From assembly GCA_963678675.1 (NCBI GenBank), contig OY783198.1:12720580-12784579 (forward strand): 64,000 nt of DNA, read 5' to 3'. Below, one piece after another: positions 39,301 through 52,227 of the stretch. A program made the position numbers and the translations under genes. Under the pieces are notes generated by a model. The model worked only from the letters and a program-made list of their open reading frames with translations. It was not told where the DNA came from and ran no database searches. Position 1 is the stretch's first letter. Every line of letters begins with the position of its first letter. The stretch comes from Xiphydria camelus (lineage: Eukaryota; Arthropoda; Insecta; Hymenoptera; Xiphydriidae).

Positions 39301-42300
39301 ACGAGACACTCGTATAAATCATACTAAAATACATTGAGTTCACAAGTTCGATTTTTAAACTCAAACTAAATGTATTTTGGTATGATTTGTACGAGTGTCT
39401 CGTTTCGATGGCAAACTCCAACTTTTGAATTTCCCTGACATTTGGCAGGAAGTGGTTGGGTCGGTCCTATAGTCATTCATATGTACTTAATAATAAAAAG
39501 CTATTCTCCTACATGTATACATATTCTCCTGATGAATAAATTCCAAAAAGTAGTGTAATCCCCCCACAAAAGCAGACTCTCTTTAAAAAAAGGCGGCATG
39601 TTCATTCAGTGCCAACGAAAATTGATACGTAAAATACTCTCCAAAAAAGATTTGAAATCAATTAAAGTCGCCATGTTCAAGATTTATATAAAAAATAAGG
39701 CATCGTTTGGAAGTAAAAATTATTGTAAATCAAGTTACTACAAAATTCGACTAAAAAAATTTATAAAAAAATGTTAATAAAAAAGAACGCCGCATTTTTT
39801 TTCAAAATAAAAAATTCAGACAGAATTATACTCGATGTTTATGCACTTATGATTTGAAATAAATTCATACACTCTCTTATATGATACCACCAGTATACCG
39901 AATGTCGTACGGGAAACCGATCAGGCAGGGGCCTTCTGAATTTCTTTTAATTTGACTTCGGCAGTGCAATTTATGAATCATTCTAGCACCGTCCAAGCAC
40001 TGCCAAATATTCGGTATATTGGACAAAATATGAAAACTTGCACGCGGCAAGTTCTTTTTTATTAATTTTTTTTAATAATTTTTTTTATAAATTTTTTTAG
40101 TCGAATTTTGTAGTAACGATTTACAATAATTTTCCTGTCAAATGATGCCCTTTCCTTTTTATACATAAATCTTGAACATGATCTTAATTGACTTCAAATC
40201 TCTTTTGAAGAGTATTTTACGTATCAATTTTTGTTGGCAGTGGATGAACATGCCGCCTTTTATACAGAGAATCTGCTTTTGTGGAGGTAAAGTATTACGG
40301 GAGAACTTCTGCCGAAATTGTTGCCGGCAGAATGCGACCGCCCATAGGTGAACGAGGCGTAACACAAAATGCGTCACGGAACGCCTGCTAGATGTAAAAC
40401 ATCGAAATCTTCTTTGCGGAAAGTAGGCGATAGGACACGCGTCTGTCGAAAGAACACATGAGCCAGTGCGCAACTATACTTTATAACTGTGAACTAATAA
40501 ACGGTACGAACCGTTGTGTCGAATTTCGTTTATCGCGAGACGAACCGGTGGCAGAGTTAAGAGAGAGTAAACTAAATGCGTTTTTTCAATTAGACAAGTT
40601 AGGGTCAAGTGGTGTAAAAACGAGACTGGAAATGTGTTGGATAAAAACGAGACACTCGTATAAATCATACTAAAATACATTGAGTTCACAAGTTCGATTT
40701 TTAAACTCAAACTAAATGTATTTTGGTATGATTTGTACGAGTGTCTCGTTTCGATGGCAAACTCCAACTTTTGAATTTCCCTGACATTTGGCAGGAAGTG
40801 GTTGGGTCGGTCCTATAGTCATTCATATGTACTTAATAATAAAAAGCTATTCTCCTACATGTATACATATTCTTCTGATGAATAAATTCCAAAAAGTAGT
40901 GCAATCCCCCCACAAAAGCAGACTCTCTTTAAAAAAAGGCGGCATGTTCATTCAGTGCCAACGAAAATTGAAACGTAAAATACTCTCCAAAAAAGATTTG
41001 AAATCAATTAAAATCGCCATGTTCAAGATTTATATAAAAAATAAGGCATCGTTTGAAAGTAAAAATTATTGTAAATCAAGTTACTACAAAATTCGACTAA
41101 AAAAATTTATAAAAAAATGTTAATAAAAAAGAACGCCGTATTTTTTTTCAAAATAAAAAATTCAGACAGAATTATACTCGATGTTTATGCACTTATGATT
41201 TGAAATAAATTCATACACTCTCTTATATGATACCACCAGTATACCGAATGTCGTACGGGAAACCGATCAGGCAGGGGCCTTCTGAATTTCTTTTAATTTG
41301 ACTTCGGCAGTGCAATTTATGAATCATTCTAGCACCGTCCAAGCACTGCCAAATATTCGGTATATTGGACAAAATATGAAAACTTGCACGCGGCAAGTTC
41401 TTTTTTATTAATTTTTTTCAATAATTTTTTTTATAAATTTTTTTAGTCGAATTTTGTAGTAACGATTTACAATAATTTTCCTGTCAAATGATGCCCTTTC
41501 CTTTTTATACATAAATCTTGAACATGATCTTAATTGACTTCAAATCTCTTTTGAAGAGTATTTTACGTATCAATTTTTGTTGGCAGTGGATGAACATGCC
41601 GCCTTTTATACAGAGAATCTGCTTTTGTGGAGGTAAAGTATTACGGGAGAACTTCTGCCGAAATTGTTGCCGGCAGAATGCGACCGCCCATAGGTGAACG
41701 AGGCGTAACACAAAATGCGTCACGGGACGCCTGCTAGATGTAAAACATCGAAATCTTCTTTGCGGAAAGTAAGCGATAGGAAGGATGGACCACGCGTCTG
41801 TCGAAAGAACACATGAGCCAGTGCGCAACTATACTTTATAACTGTGAACTAATAAACGGTACGAACCGTTGTGTCGAATTTCGTTTATCGCGAGACGAAC
41901 CGGTGGCAGAGTTAAGAGAGAGTAAACTAAATGCGTTTTTTCAATTAGACAAGTTAGGGTCAAGTGGTGTAAAAACGAGACTAGAAATGTGTTGGATAAA
42001 AACGAGACACTCGTATAAATCATACTAAAATACATTGAGTTCACAAGTTCGATTTTTAAACTCAAACTAAATGTATTTTGGTATGATTTGTACGAGTGTC
42101 TCGTTTCGATGGCAAACTCCAACTTTTGAATTTCCCTGACATTTGGCAGGAAGTGGTTGGGTCGGTCCTATAGTCATTCATATGTACTTAATAATAAAAA
42201 GCTATTCTCCTACATGTATACATATTCTCCTGATGAATAAATTCCAAAAAGTAGTGTAATCCCCCCACAAAAGCAGACTCTCTTTAAAAAAAGGCGGCAT

Positions 42301-42765
42301 GTTCATTCAGTGCCAACGAAAATTGATACGTAAAATACTCTCCAAAAAAGATTTGAAATCAATTAAAGTCGCCATGTTCAAGATTTATATAAAAAATAAG
42401 GCATCGTTTGAAAGTAAAAATTATTGTAAATCAAGTTACTACAAAATTCGACTAAAAAAATTTATAAAAAAATGTTAATAAAAAAGAACGCCGCATTTTT
42501 TTTCAAAATAAAAAATTCAGACAGAATTATACTCGATGTTTATGCACTTATGATTTGAAATAAATTCATACACTCTCTTATATGATACCACCAGTATACC
42601 GAATGTCGTACGGGAAACCGATCAGGCAGGGGCCTTCTGAATTTCTTTTAATTTGACTTCGGCAGTGCAATTTATGAATCATTCTAGCACCGTCCAAGCA
42701 CTGCCAAATATTCGGTATATTGGACAAAATATGAAAACTTGCACGCGGCAAGTTCTTTTTTATTA
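33308..42765. repeat. Heptameric higher-order repeat, copy 2 (units 25-31)
   Basis: Unit order is A B A B A B A', 9,458 bp long. The last unit (A', start 41,411) differs from other A units in this block: it reads AAAGTAAGCGATAGG near 41,767, has GAGCCAGTGCG rather than GAGCCATTGCG, and TTTGAAAG rather than TTTGGAAG in the right arm. Private changes elsewhere are TATTATGGG near 33,537 and GCTATATG near 39,033. It ends at the second A-A junction, 42,766. Confidence 0.8.
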
Positions 42766-45700
42766 ATTTTTTTCAATAATTTTTTTTATAAATTTTTTTA
42801 GTCGAATTTTGTAGTAACGATTTACAATAATTTTCCTGTCAAATGATGCCCTTTCCTTTTTATACATAAATCTTGAACATGATCTTAATTGACTTCAAAT
42901 CTCTTTTGAAGAGTATTTTACGTATCAATTTTTGTTGGCAGTGGATGAACATGCCGCCTTTTATACAGAGAATCTGCTTTTGTGGAGGTAAAGTATTACG
43001 GGAGAACTTCTGCCGAAATTGTTGCCGGCAGAATGCGACCGCCCATAGGTGAACGAGGCGTAACACAAAATGCGTCACGGGACGCCTGCTAGATGTAAAA
43101 CATCGAAATCTTCTTTGCGGAAAGTAGGCGATAGGAAGGATGGACCACGCGTCTGTCGAAAGAACACATGAGCCATTGCGCAACTATACTTTATAACTGT
43201 GAACTAATAAACGGTACGAACCGTTGTGTCGAATTTCGTTTATCGCGAGACGAACCGGTGGCAGAGTTAAGAGAGAGAGTAAACTAAATGCGTTTTTTCA
43301 ATTAGACAAGTTAGGGTCAAGTGGTGTAAAAACGAGACTAGAAATGTGTTGGATAAAAACGAGACACTCGTATAAATCATACTAAAATACATTGAGTTCA
43401 CAAGTTCGATTTTTAAACTCAAACTAAATGTATTTTGGTATGATTTGTACGAGTGTCTCGTTTCGATGGCAAACTCCAACTTTTGAATTTCCCTGACATT
43501 TGGCAGGAAGTGGTTGGGTCGGTCCTATAGTCATTCATATGTACTTAATAATAAAAAGCTATTCTCCTACATGTATACATATTCTCCTGATGAATAAATT
43601 CCAAAAAGTAGTGTAATCCCCCCACAAAAGCAGACTCTCTTTAAAAAAAGGCGGCATGTTCATTCAGTGCCAACGAAAATTGATACGTAAAATACTCTCC
43701 AAAAAAGATTTGAAATCAATTAAAGTCGCCATGTTCAAGATTTATATAAAAAATAAGGCATCGTTTGGAAGTAAAAATTATTGTAAATCAAGTTACTACA
43801 AAATTCGACTAAAAAAATTTATAAAAAAATGTTAATAAAAAAGAACGCCGCATTTTTTTTCAAAATAAAAAATTCAGACAGAATTATACTCGATGTTTAT
43901 GCACTTATGATTTGAAATAAATTCATACACTCTCTTATATGATACCACCAGTATACCGAATGTCGTACGGGAAACCGATCAGGCAGGGGCCTTCTGAATT
44001 TCTTTTAATTTGACTTCGGCAGTGCAATTTATGAATCATTCTAGCACCGTCCAAGCACTGCCAAATATTCGGTATATTGGACAAAATATGAAAACTTGCA
44101 CGCGGCAAGTTCTTTTTTATTAATTTTTTTTAATAATTTTTTTTATAAATTTTTTTAGTCGAATTTTGTAGTAACGATTTACAATAATTTTCCTGTCAAA
44201 TGATGCCCTTTCCTTTTTATACATAAATCTTGAACATGATCTTAATTGACTTCAAATCTCTTTTGAAGAGTATTTTACGTATCAATTTTTGTTGGCAGTG
44301 GATGAACATGCCGCCTTTTATACAGAGAATCTGCTTTTGTGGAGGTAAAGTATTACGGGAGAACTTCTGCCGAAATTGTTGCCGGCAGAATGCGACCGCC
44401 CATAGGTGAACGAGGCGTAACACAAAATGCGTCACGGAACGCCTGCTAGATGTAAAACATCGAAATCTTCTTTGCGGAAAGTAGGCGATAGGACACGCGT
44501 CTGTCGAAAGAACACATGAGCCAGTGCGCAACTATACTTTATAACTGTGAACTAATAAACGGTACGAACCGTTGTGTCGAATTTCGTTTATCGCGAGACG
44601 AACCGGTGGCAGAGTTAAGAGAGAGTTAACTAAATGCGTTTTTTCAATTAGACAAGTTAGGGTCAAGTGGTGTAAAAACGAGACTGGAAATGTGTTGGAT
44701 AAAAACGAGACACTCGTATAAATCATACTAAAATACATTGAGTTCACAAGTTCGATTTTTAAACTCAAACTAAATGTATTTTGGTATGATTTGTACGAGT
44801 GTCTCGTTTCGATGGCAAACTCCAACTTTTGAATTTCCCTGACATTTGGCAGGAAGTGGTTGGGTCGGTCCTATAGTCATTCATATGTACTTAATAATAA
44901 AAAGCTATTCTCCTACATGTATACATATTCTTCTGATGAATAAATTCCAAAAAGTAGTGCAATCCCCCCACAAAAGCAGACTCTCTTTAAAAAAAGGCGG
45001 CATGTTCATTCAGTGCCAACGAAAATTGAAACGTAAAATACTCTCCAAAAAAGATTTGAAATCAATTAAAATCGCCATGTTCAAGATTTATATAAAAAAT
45101 AAGGCATCGTTTGAAAGTAAAAATTATTGTAAATCAAGTTACTACAAAATTCGACTAAAAAAATTTATAAAAAAATGTTAATAAAAAAGAACGCCGTATT
45201 TTTTTTCAAAATAAAAAATTCAGACAGAATTATACTCGATGTTTATGCACTTATGATTTGAAATAAATTCATACACTCTCTTATATGATACCACCAGTAT
45301 ACCGAATGTCGTACGGGAAACCGATCAGGCAGGGGCCTTCTGAATTTCTTTTAATTTGACTTCGGCAGTGCAATTTATGAATCATTCTAGCACCGTCCAA
45401 GCACTGCCAAATATTCGGTATATTGGACAAAATATGAAAACTTGCACGCGGCAAGTTCTTTTTTATTAATTTTTTTCAATAATTTTTTTTATAAATTTTT
45501 TTAGTCGAATTTTGTAGTAACGATTTACAATAATTTTCCTGTCAAATGATGCCCTTTCCTTTTTATACATAAATCTTGAACATGATCTTAATTGACTTCA
45601 AATCTCTTTTGAAGAGTATTTTACGTATCAATTTTTGTTGGCAGTGGATGAACATGCCGCCTTTTATACAGAGAATCTGCTTTTGTGGAGGTAAAGTATT

Positions 45701-48700
45701 ACGGGAGAACTTCTGCCGAAATTGTTGCCGGCAGAATGCGACCGCCCATAGGTGAACGAGGCGTAACACAAAATGCGTCACGGGACGCCTGCTAGATGTA
45801 AAACATCGAAATCTTCTTTGCGGAAAGTAGGCGATAGGAAGGATGGACCACGCGTCTGTCGAAAGAACACATGAGCCATTGCGCAACTATACTTTATAAC
45901 TGTGAACTAATAAACGGTACGAACCGTTGTGTCGAATTTCGTTTATCGCGAGACGAACCGGTGGCAGAGTTAAGAGAGAGTAAACTAAATGCGTTTTTTC
46001 AATTAGACAAGTTAGGGTCAAGTGGTGTAAAAACGAGACTAGAAATGTGTTGGATAAAAACGAGACACTCGTATAAATCATACTAAAATACATTGAGTTC
46101 ACAAGTTCGATTTTTAAACTCAAACTAAATGTATTTTGGTATGATTTGTACGAGTGTCTCGTTTCGATGGCAAACTCCAACTTTTGAATTTCCCTGACAT
46201 TTGGCAGGAAGTGGTTGGGTCGGTCCTATAGTCATTCATATGTACTTAATAATAAAAAGCTATTCTCCTACATGTATACATATTCTCCTGATGAATAAAT
46301 TCCAAAAAGTAGTGTAATCCCCCCACAAAAGCAGACTCTCTTTAAAAAAAGGCGGCATGTTCATTCAGTGCCAACGAAAATTGATACGTAAAATACTCTC
46401 CAAAAAAGATTTGAAATCAATTAAAGTCGCCATGTTCAAGATTTATATAAAAAATAAGGCATCGTTTGGAAGTAAAAATTATTGTAAATCAAGTTACTAC
46501 AAAATTCGACTAAAAAAATTTATAAAAAAATGTTAATAAAAAAGAACGCCGCATTTTTTTTCAAAATAAAAAATTCAGACAGAATTATACTCGATGTTTA
46601 TGCACTTATGATTTGAAATAAATTCATACACTCTCTTATATGATACCACCAGTATACCGAATGTCGTACGGGAAACCGATCAGGCAGGGGCCTTCTGAAT
46701 TTCTTTTAATTTGACTTCGGCAGTGCAATTTATGAATCATTCTAGCACCGTCCAAGCACTGCCAAATATTCGGTATATTGGACAAAATATGAAAACTTGC
46801 ACGCGGCAAGTTCTTTTTTATTAATTTTTTTTAATAATTTTTTTTATAAATTTTTTTAGTCGAATTTTGTAGTAACGATTTACAATAATTTTCCTGTCAA
46901 ATGATGCCCTTTCCTTTTTATACATAAATCTTGAACATGATCTTAATTGACTTCAAATCTCTTTTGAAGAGTATTTTACGTATCAATTTTTGTTGGCAGT
47001 GGATGAACATGCCGCCTTTTATACAGAGAATCTGCTTTTGTGGAGGTAAAGTATTACGGGAGAACTTCTGCCGAAATTGTTGCCGGCAGAATGCGACCGC
47101 CCATAGGTAAACGAGGCGTAACACAAAATGCGTCACGGAACGCCTGCTAGATGTAAAACATCGAAATCTTCTTTGCGGAAAGTAGGCGATAGGACACGCG
47201 TCTGTCGAAAGAACACATGAGCCAGTGCGCAACTATACTTTATAACTGTGAACTAATAAACGGTACGAACCGTTGTGTCGAATTTCGTTTATCGCGAGAC
47301 GAACCGGTGGCAGAGTTAAGAGAGAGTAAACTAAATGCGTTTTTTCAATTAGACAAGTTAGGGTCAAGTGGTGTAAAAACGAGACTAGAAATGTGTTGGA
47401 TAAAAACGAGACACTCGTATAAATCATACTAAAATACATTGAGTTCACAAGTTCGATTTTTAAACTCAAACTAAATGTATTTTGGTATGAATTGTACGAG
47501 TGTCTCGTTTCGATGGCAAACTCCAACTTTTGAATTTCCCTGACATTTGGCAGGAAGTGGTTGGGTCGGTCCTATAGTCATTCATATGTACTTAATAATA
47601 AAAAGCTATTCTCCTACATGTATACATATTCTCCTGATGAATAAATTCCAAAAAGTAGTGTAATCCCCCCACAAAAGCAGACTCTCTTTAAAAAAAGGCG
47701 GCATGTTCATTCAGTGCCAACGAAAATTGATACGTAAAATACTCTCCAAAAAAGATTTGAAATCAATTAAAATCGCCATGTTCAAGATTTATATAAAAAA
47801 TAAGGCATCGTTTGGAAGTAAAAATTATTGTAAATCAAGTTACTACAAAATTCGACTAAAAAAATTTATAAAAAAATGTTAATAAAAAAGAACGCCGTAT
47901 TTTTTTTCAAAATAAAAAATTCAGACAGAATTATACTCGATGTTTATGCACTTATGATTTGAAATAAATTTATACACTCTCTTATATGATACCACCAGTA
48001 TACCGAATGTCGTACGGGAAACCGATCAGGCAGGGGCCTTCTGAATTTCTTTTAATTTGACTTCGGCAGTGCAATTTATGAATCATTCTAGCACCGTCCA
48101 AGCACTGCCAAATATTCGGTATATTGGACAAAATATGAAAACTTGCACGCGGCAAGTTCTTTTTTATTAATTTTTTTCAATAATTTTTTTTTATAAATTT
48201 TTTTAGTCGAATTTTGTAGTAACGATTTACAATAATTTTCCTGTCAAATGATGCCCTTTCCTTTTTATACATAAATCTTGAACATGATCTTAATTGACTT
48301 CAAATCTCTTTTGAAGAGTATTTTACGTATCAATTTTTGTTGGCAGTGGATGAACATGCCGCCTTTTATACAGAGAATCTGCTTTTGTGGAGGTAAAGTA
48401 TTACGGGAGAACTTCTGCCGAAATTGTTGCCGGCAGAATGCGACCGCCCATAGGTGAACGAGGCGTAACACAAAATGCGTCACGGGACGCCTGCTAGATG
48501 TAAAACATCGAAATCTTCTTTGCGGAAAGTAGGCGATAGGAAGGATGGACCACGCGTCTGTCGAAAGAACACATGAGCCATTGCGCAACTATACTTTATA
48601 ACTGTGAACTAATAAACGGTACGAACCGTTGTGTCGAATTTCGTTTATCGCGAGACGAACCGGTGGCAGAGTTAAGAGAGAGTAAACTAAATGCGTTTTT

Positions 48701-51700
48701 TCAATTAGACAAGTTAGGGTCAAGTGGTGTAAAAACGAGACTAGAAATGTGTTGGATAAAAACGAGACACTCGTATAAATCATACTAAAATACATTGAGT
48801 TCACAAGTTCGATTTTTAAACTCAAACTAAATGTATTTTGGTATGATTTGTACGAGTGTCTCGTTTCGATGGCAAACTCCAACTTTTGAATTTCCCTGAC
48901 ATTTGGCAGGAAGTGGTTGGGTCGGTCCTATAGTCATTCATATGTACTTAATAATAAAAAGCTATTCTCCTACATGTATACATATTCTCCTGATGAATAA
49001 ATTCCAAAAAGTAGTGTAATCCCCCCACAAAAGCAGACTCTCTTTAAAAAAAGGCGGCATGTTCATTCAGTGCCAACGAAAATTGATACGTAAAATACTC
49101 TCCAAAAAAGATTTGAAATCAATTAAAGTCGCCATGTTCAAGATTTATATAAAAAATAAGGCATCGTTTGGAAGTAAAAATTATTGTAAATCAAGTTACT
49201 ACAAAATTCGACTAAAAAAATTTATAAAAAAATGTTAATAAAAAAGAACGCCGCATTTTTTTTCAAAATAAAAAATTCAGACAGAATTATACTCGATGTT
49301 TATGCACTTATGATTTGAAATAAATTCATACACTCTCTTATATGATACCACCAGTATACCGAATGTCGTACGGGAAACCGATCAGGCAGGGGCCTTCTGA
49401 ATTTCTTTTAATTTGACTTCGGCAGTGCAATTTATGAATCATTCTAGCACCGTCCAAGCACTGCCAAATATTCGGTATATTGGACAAAATATGAAAACTT
49501 GCACGCGGCAAGTTCTTTTTTATTAATTTTTTTTAATAATTTTTTTTATAAATTTTTTTAGTCGAATTTTGTAGTAACGATTTACAATAATTTTCCTGTC
49601 AAATGATGCCCTTTCCTTTTTATACATAAATCTTGAACATGATCTTAATTGACTTCAAATCTCTTTTGAAGAGTATTTTACGTATCAATTTTTGTTGGCA
49701 GTGGATGAACATGCCGCCTTTTATACAGAGAATCTGCTTTTGTGGAGGTAAAGTATTACGGGAGAACTTCTGCCGAAATTGTTGCCGGCAGAATGCGACC
49801 GCCCATAGGTAAACGAGGCGTAACACAAAATGCGTCACGGAACGCCTGCTAGATGTAAAACATCGAAATCTTCTTTGCGGAAAGTAGGCGATAGGACACG
49901 CGTCTGTCGAAAGAACACATGAGCCAGTGCGCAACTATACTTTATAACTGTGAACTAATAAACGGTACGAACCGTTGTGTCGAATTTCGTTTATCGCGAG
50001 ACGAACCGGTGGCAGAGTTAAGAGAGAGTAAACTAAATGCGTTTTTTCAATTAGACAAGTTAGGGTCAAGTGGTGTAAAAACGAGACTAGAAATGTGTTG
50101 GATAAAAACGAGACACTCGTATAAATCATACTAAAATACATTGAGTTCACAAGTTCGATTTTTAAACTCAAACTAAATGTATTTTGGTATGAATTGTACG
50201 AGTGTCTCGTTTCGATGGCAAACTCCAACTTTTGAATTTCCCTGACATTTGGCAGGAAGTGGTTGGGTCGGTCCTATAGTCATTCATATGTACTTAATAA
50301 TAAAAAGCTATTCTCCTACATGTATACATATTCTTCTGATGAATAAATTCCAAAAAGTAGTGCAATCCCCCCACAAAAGCAGACTCTCTTTAAAAAAAGG
50401 CGGCATGTTCATTCAGTGCCAACGAAAATTGAAACGTAAAATACTCTCCAAAAAAGATTTGAAATCAATTAAAATCGCCATGTTCAAGATTTATATAAAA
50501 AATAAGGCATCGTTTGAAAGTAAAAATTATTGTAAATCAAGTTACTACAAAATTCGACTAAAAAAATTTATAAAAAAATGTTAATAAAAAAGAACGCCGT
50601 ATTTTTTTTCAAAATAAAAAATTCAGACAGAATTATACTCGATGTTTATGCACTTATGATTTGAAATAAATTCATACACTCTCTTATATGATACCACCAG
50701 TATACCGAATGTCGTACGGGAAACCGATCAGGCAGGGGCCTTCTGAATTTCTTTTAATTTGACTTCGGCAGTGCAATTTATGAATCATTCTAGCACCGTC
50801 CAAGCACTGCCAAATATTCGGTATATTGGACAAAATATGAAAACTTGCACGCGGCAAGTTCTTTTTTATTAATTTTTTTCAATAATTTTTTTTTATAAAT
50901 TTTTTTAGTCGAATTTTGTAGTAACGATTTACAATAATTTTCCTGTCAAATGATGCCCTTTCCTTTTTATACATAAATCTTGAACATGATCTTAATTGAC
51001 TTCAAATCTCTTTTGAAGAGTATTTTACGTATCAATTTTTGTTGGCAGTGGATGAACATGCCGCCTTTTATACAGAGAATCTGCTTTTGTGGAGGTAAAG
51101 TATTACGGGAGAACTTCTGCCGAAATTGTTGCCGGCAGAATGCGACCGCCCATAGGTGAACGAGGCGTAACACAAAATGCGTCACGGGACGCCTGCTAGA
51201 TGTAAAACATCGAAATCTTCTTTGCGGAAAGTAAGCGATAGGAAGGATGGACCACGCGTCTGTCGAAAGAACACATGAGCCAGTGCGCAACTATACTTTA
51301 TAACTGTGAACTAATAAACGGTACGAACCGTTGTGTCGAATTTCGTTTATCGCGAGACGAACCGGTGGCAGAGTTAAGAGAGAGTAAACTAAATGCGTTT
51401 TTTCAATTAGACAAGTTAGGGTCAAGTGGTGTAAAAACGAGACTAGAAATGTGTTGGATAAAAACGAGACACTCGTATAAATCATACTAAAATACATTGA
51501 GTTCACAAGTTCGATTTTTAAACTCAAACTAAATGTATTTTGGTATGATTTGTACGAGTGTCTCGTTTCGATGGCAAACTCCAACTTTTGAATTTCCCTG
51601 ACATTTGGCAGGAAGTGGTTGGGTCGGTCCTATAGTCATTCATATGTACTTAATAATAAAAAGCTATTCTCCTACATGTATACATATTCTCCTGATGAAT

Positions 51701-52227
51701 AAATTCCAAAAAGTAGTGTAATCCCCCCACAAAAGCAGACTCTCTTTAAAAAAAGGCGGCATGTTCATTCAGTGCCAACGAAAATTGATACGTAAAATAC
51801 TCTCCAAAAAAGATTTGAAATCAATTAAAGTCGCCATGTTCAAGATTTATATAAAAAATAAGGCATCGTTTGAAAGTAAAAATTATTGTAAATCAAGTTA
51901 CTACAAAATTCGACTAAAAAAATTTATAAAAAAATGTTAATAAAAAAGAACGCCGCATTTTTTTTCAAAATAAAAAATTCAGACAGAATTATACTCGATG
52001 TTTATGCACTTATGATTTGAAATAAATTCATACACTCTCTTATATGATACCACCAGTATACCGAATGTCGTACGGGAAACCGATCAGGCAGGGGCCTTCT
52101 GAATTTCTTTTAATTTGACTTCGGCAGTGCAATTTATGAATCATTCTAGCACCGTCCAAGCACTGCCAAATATTCGGTATATTGGACAAAATATGAAAAC
52201 TTGCACGCGGCAAGTTCTTTTTTATTA
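42766..52227. repeat. Heptameric higher-order repeat, copy 3 (units 32-38)
   Basis: Unit order is A B A B* A B* A'. The 9,462-bp length is explained by a 2-bp GA gain in unit 32 (near 43,270) and two single-T gains in A/T tracts (units 36 and 38). The two B* units (46,824 and 49,526) share GGTAAACGAGG and TATGAATTGTACG. The closing A' unit (50,873) carries the same private GTAAGCG change as the A' unit closing copy 2. Confidence 0.8.
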
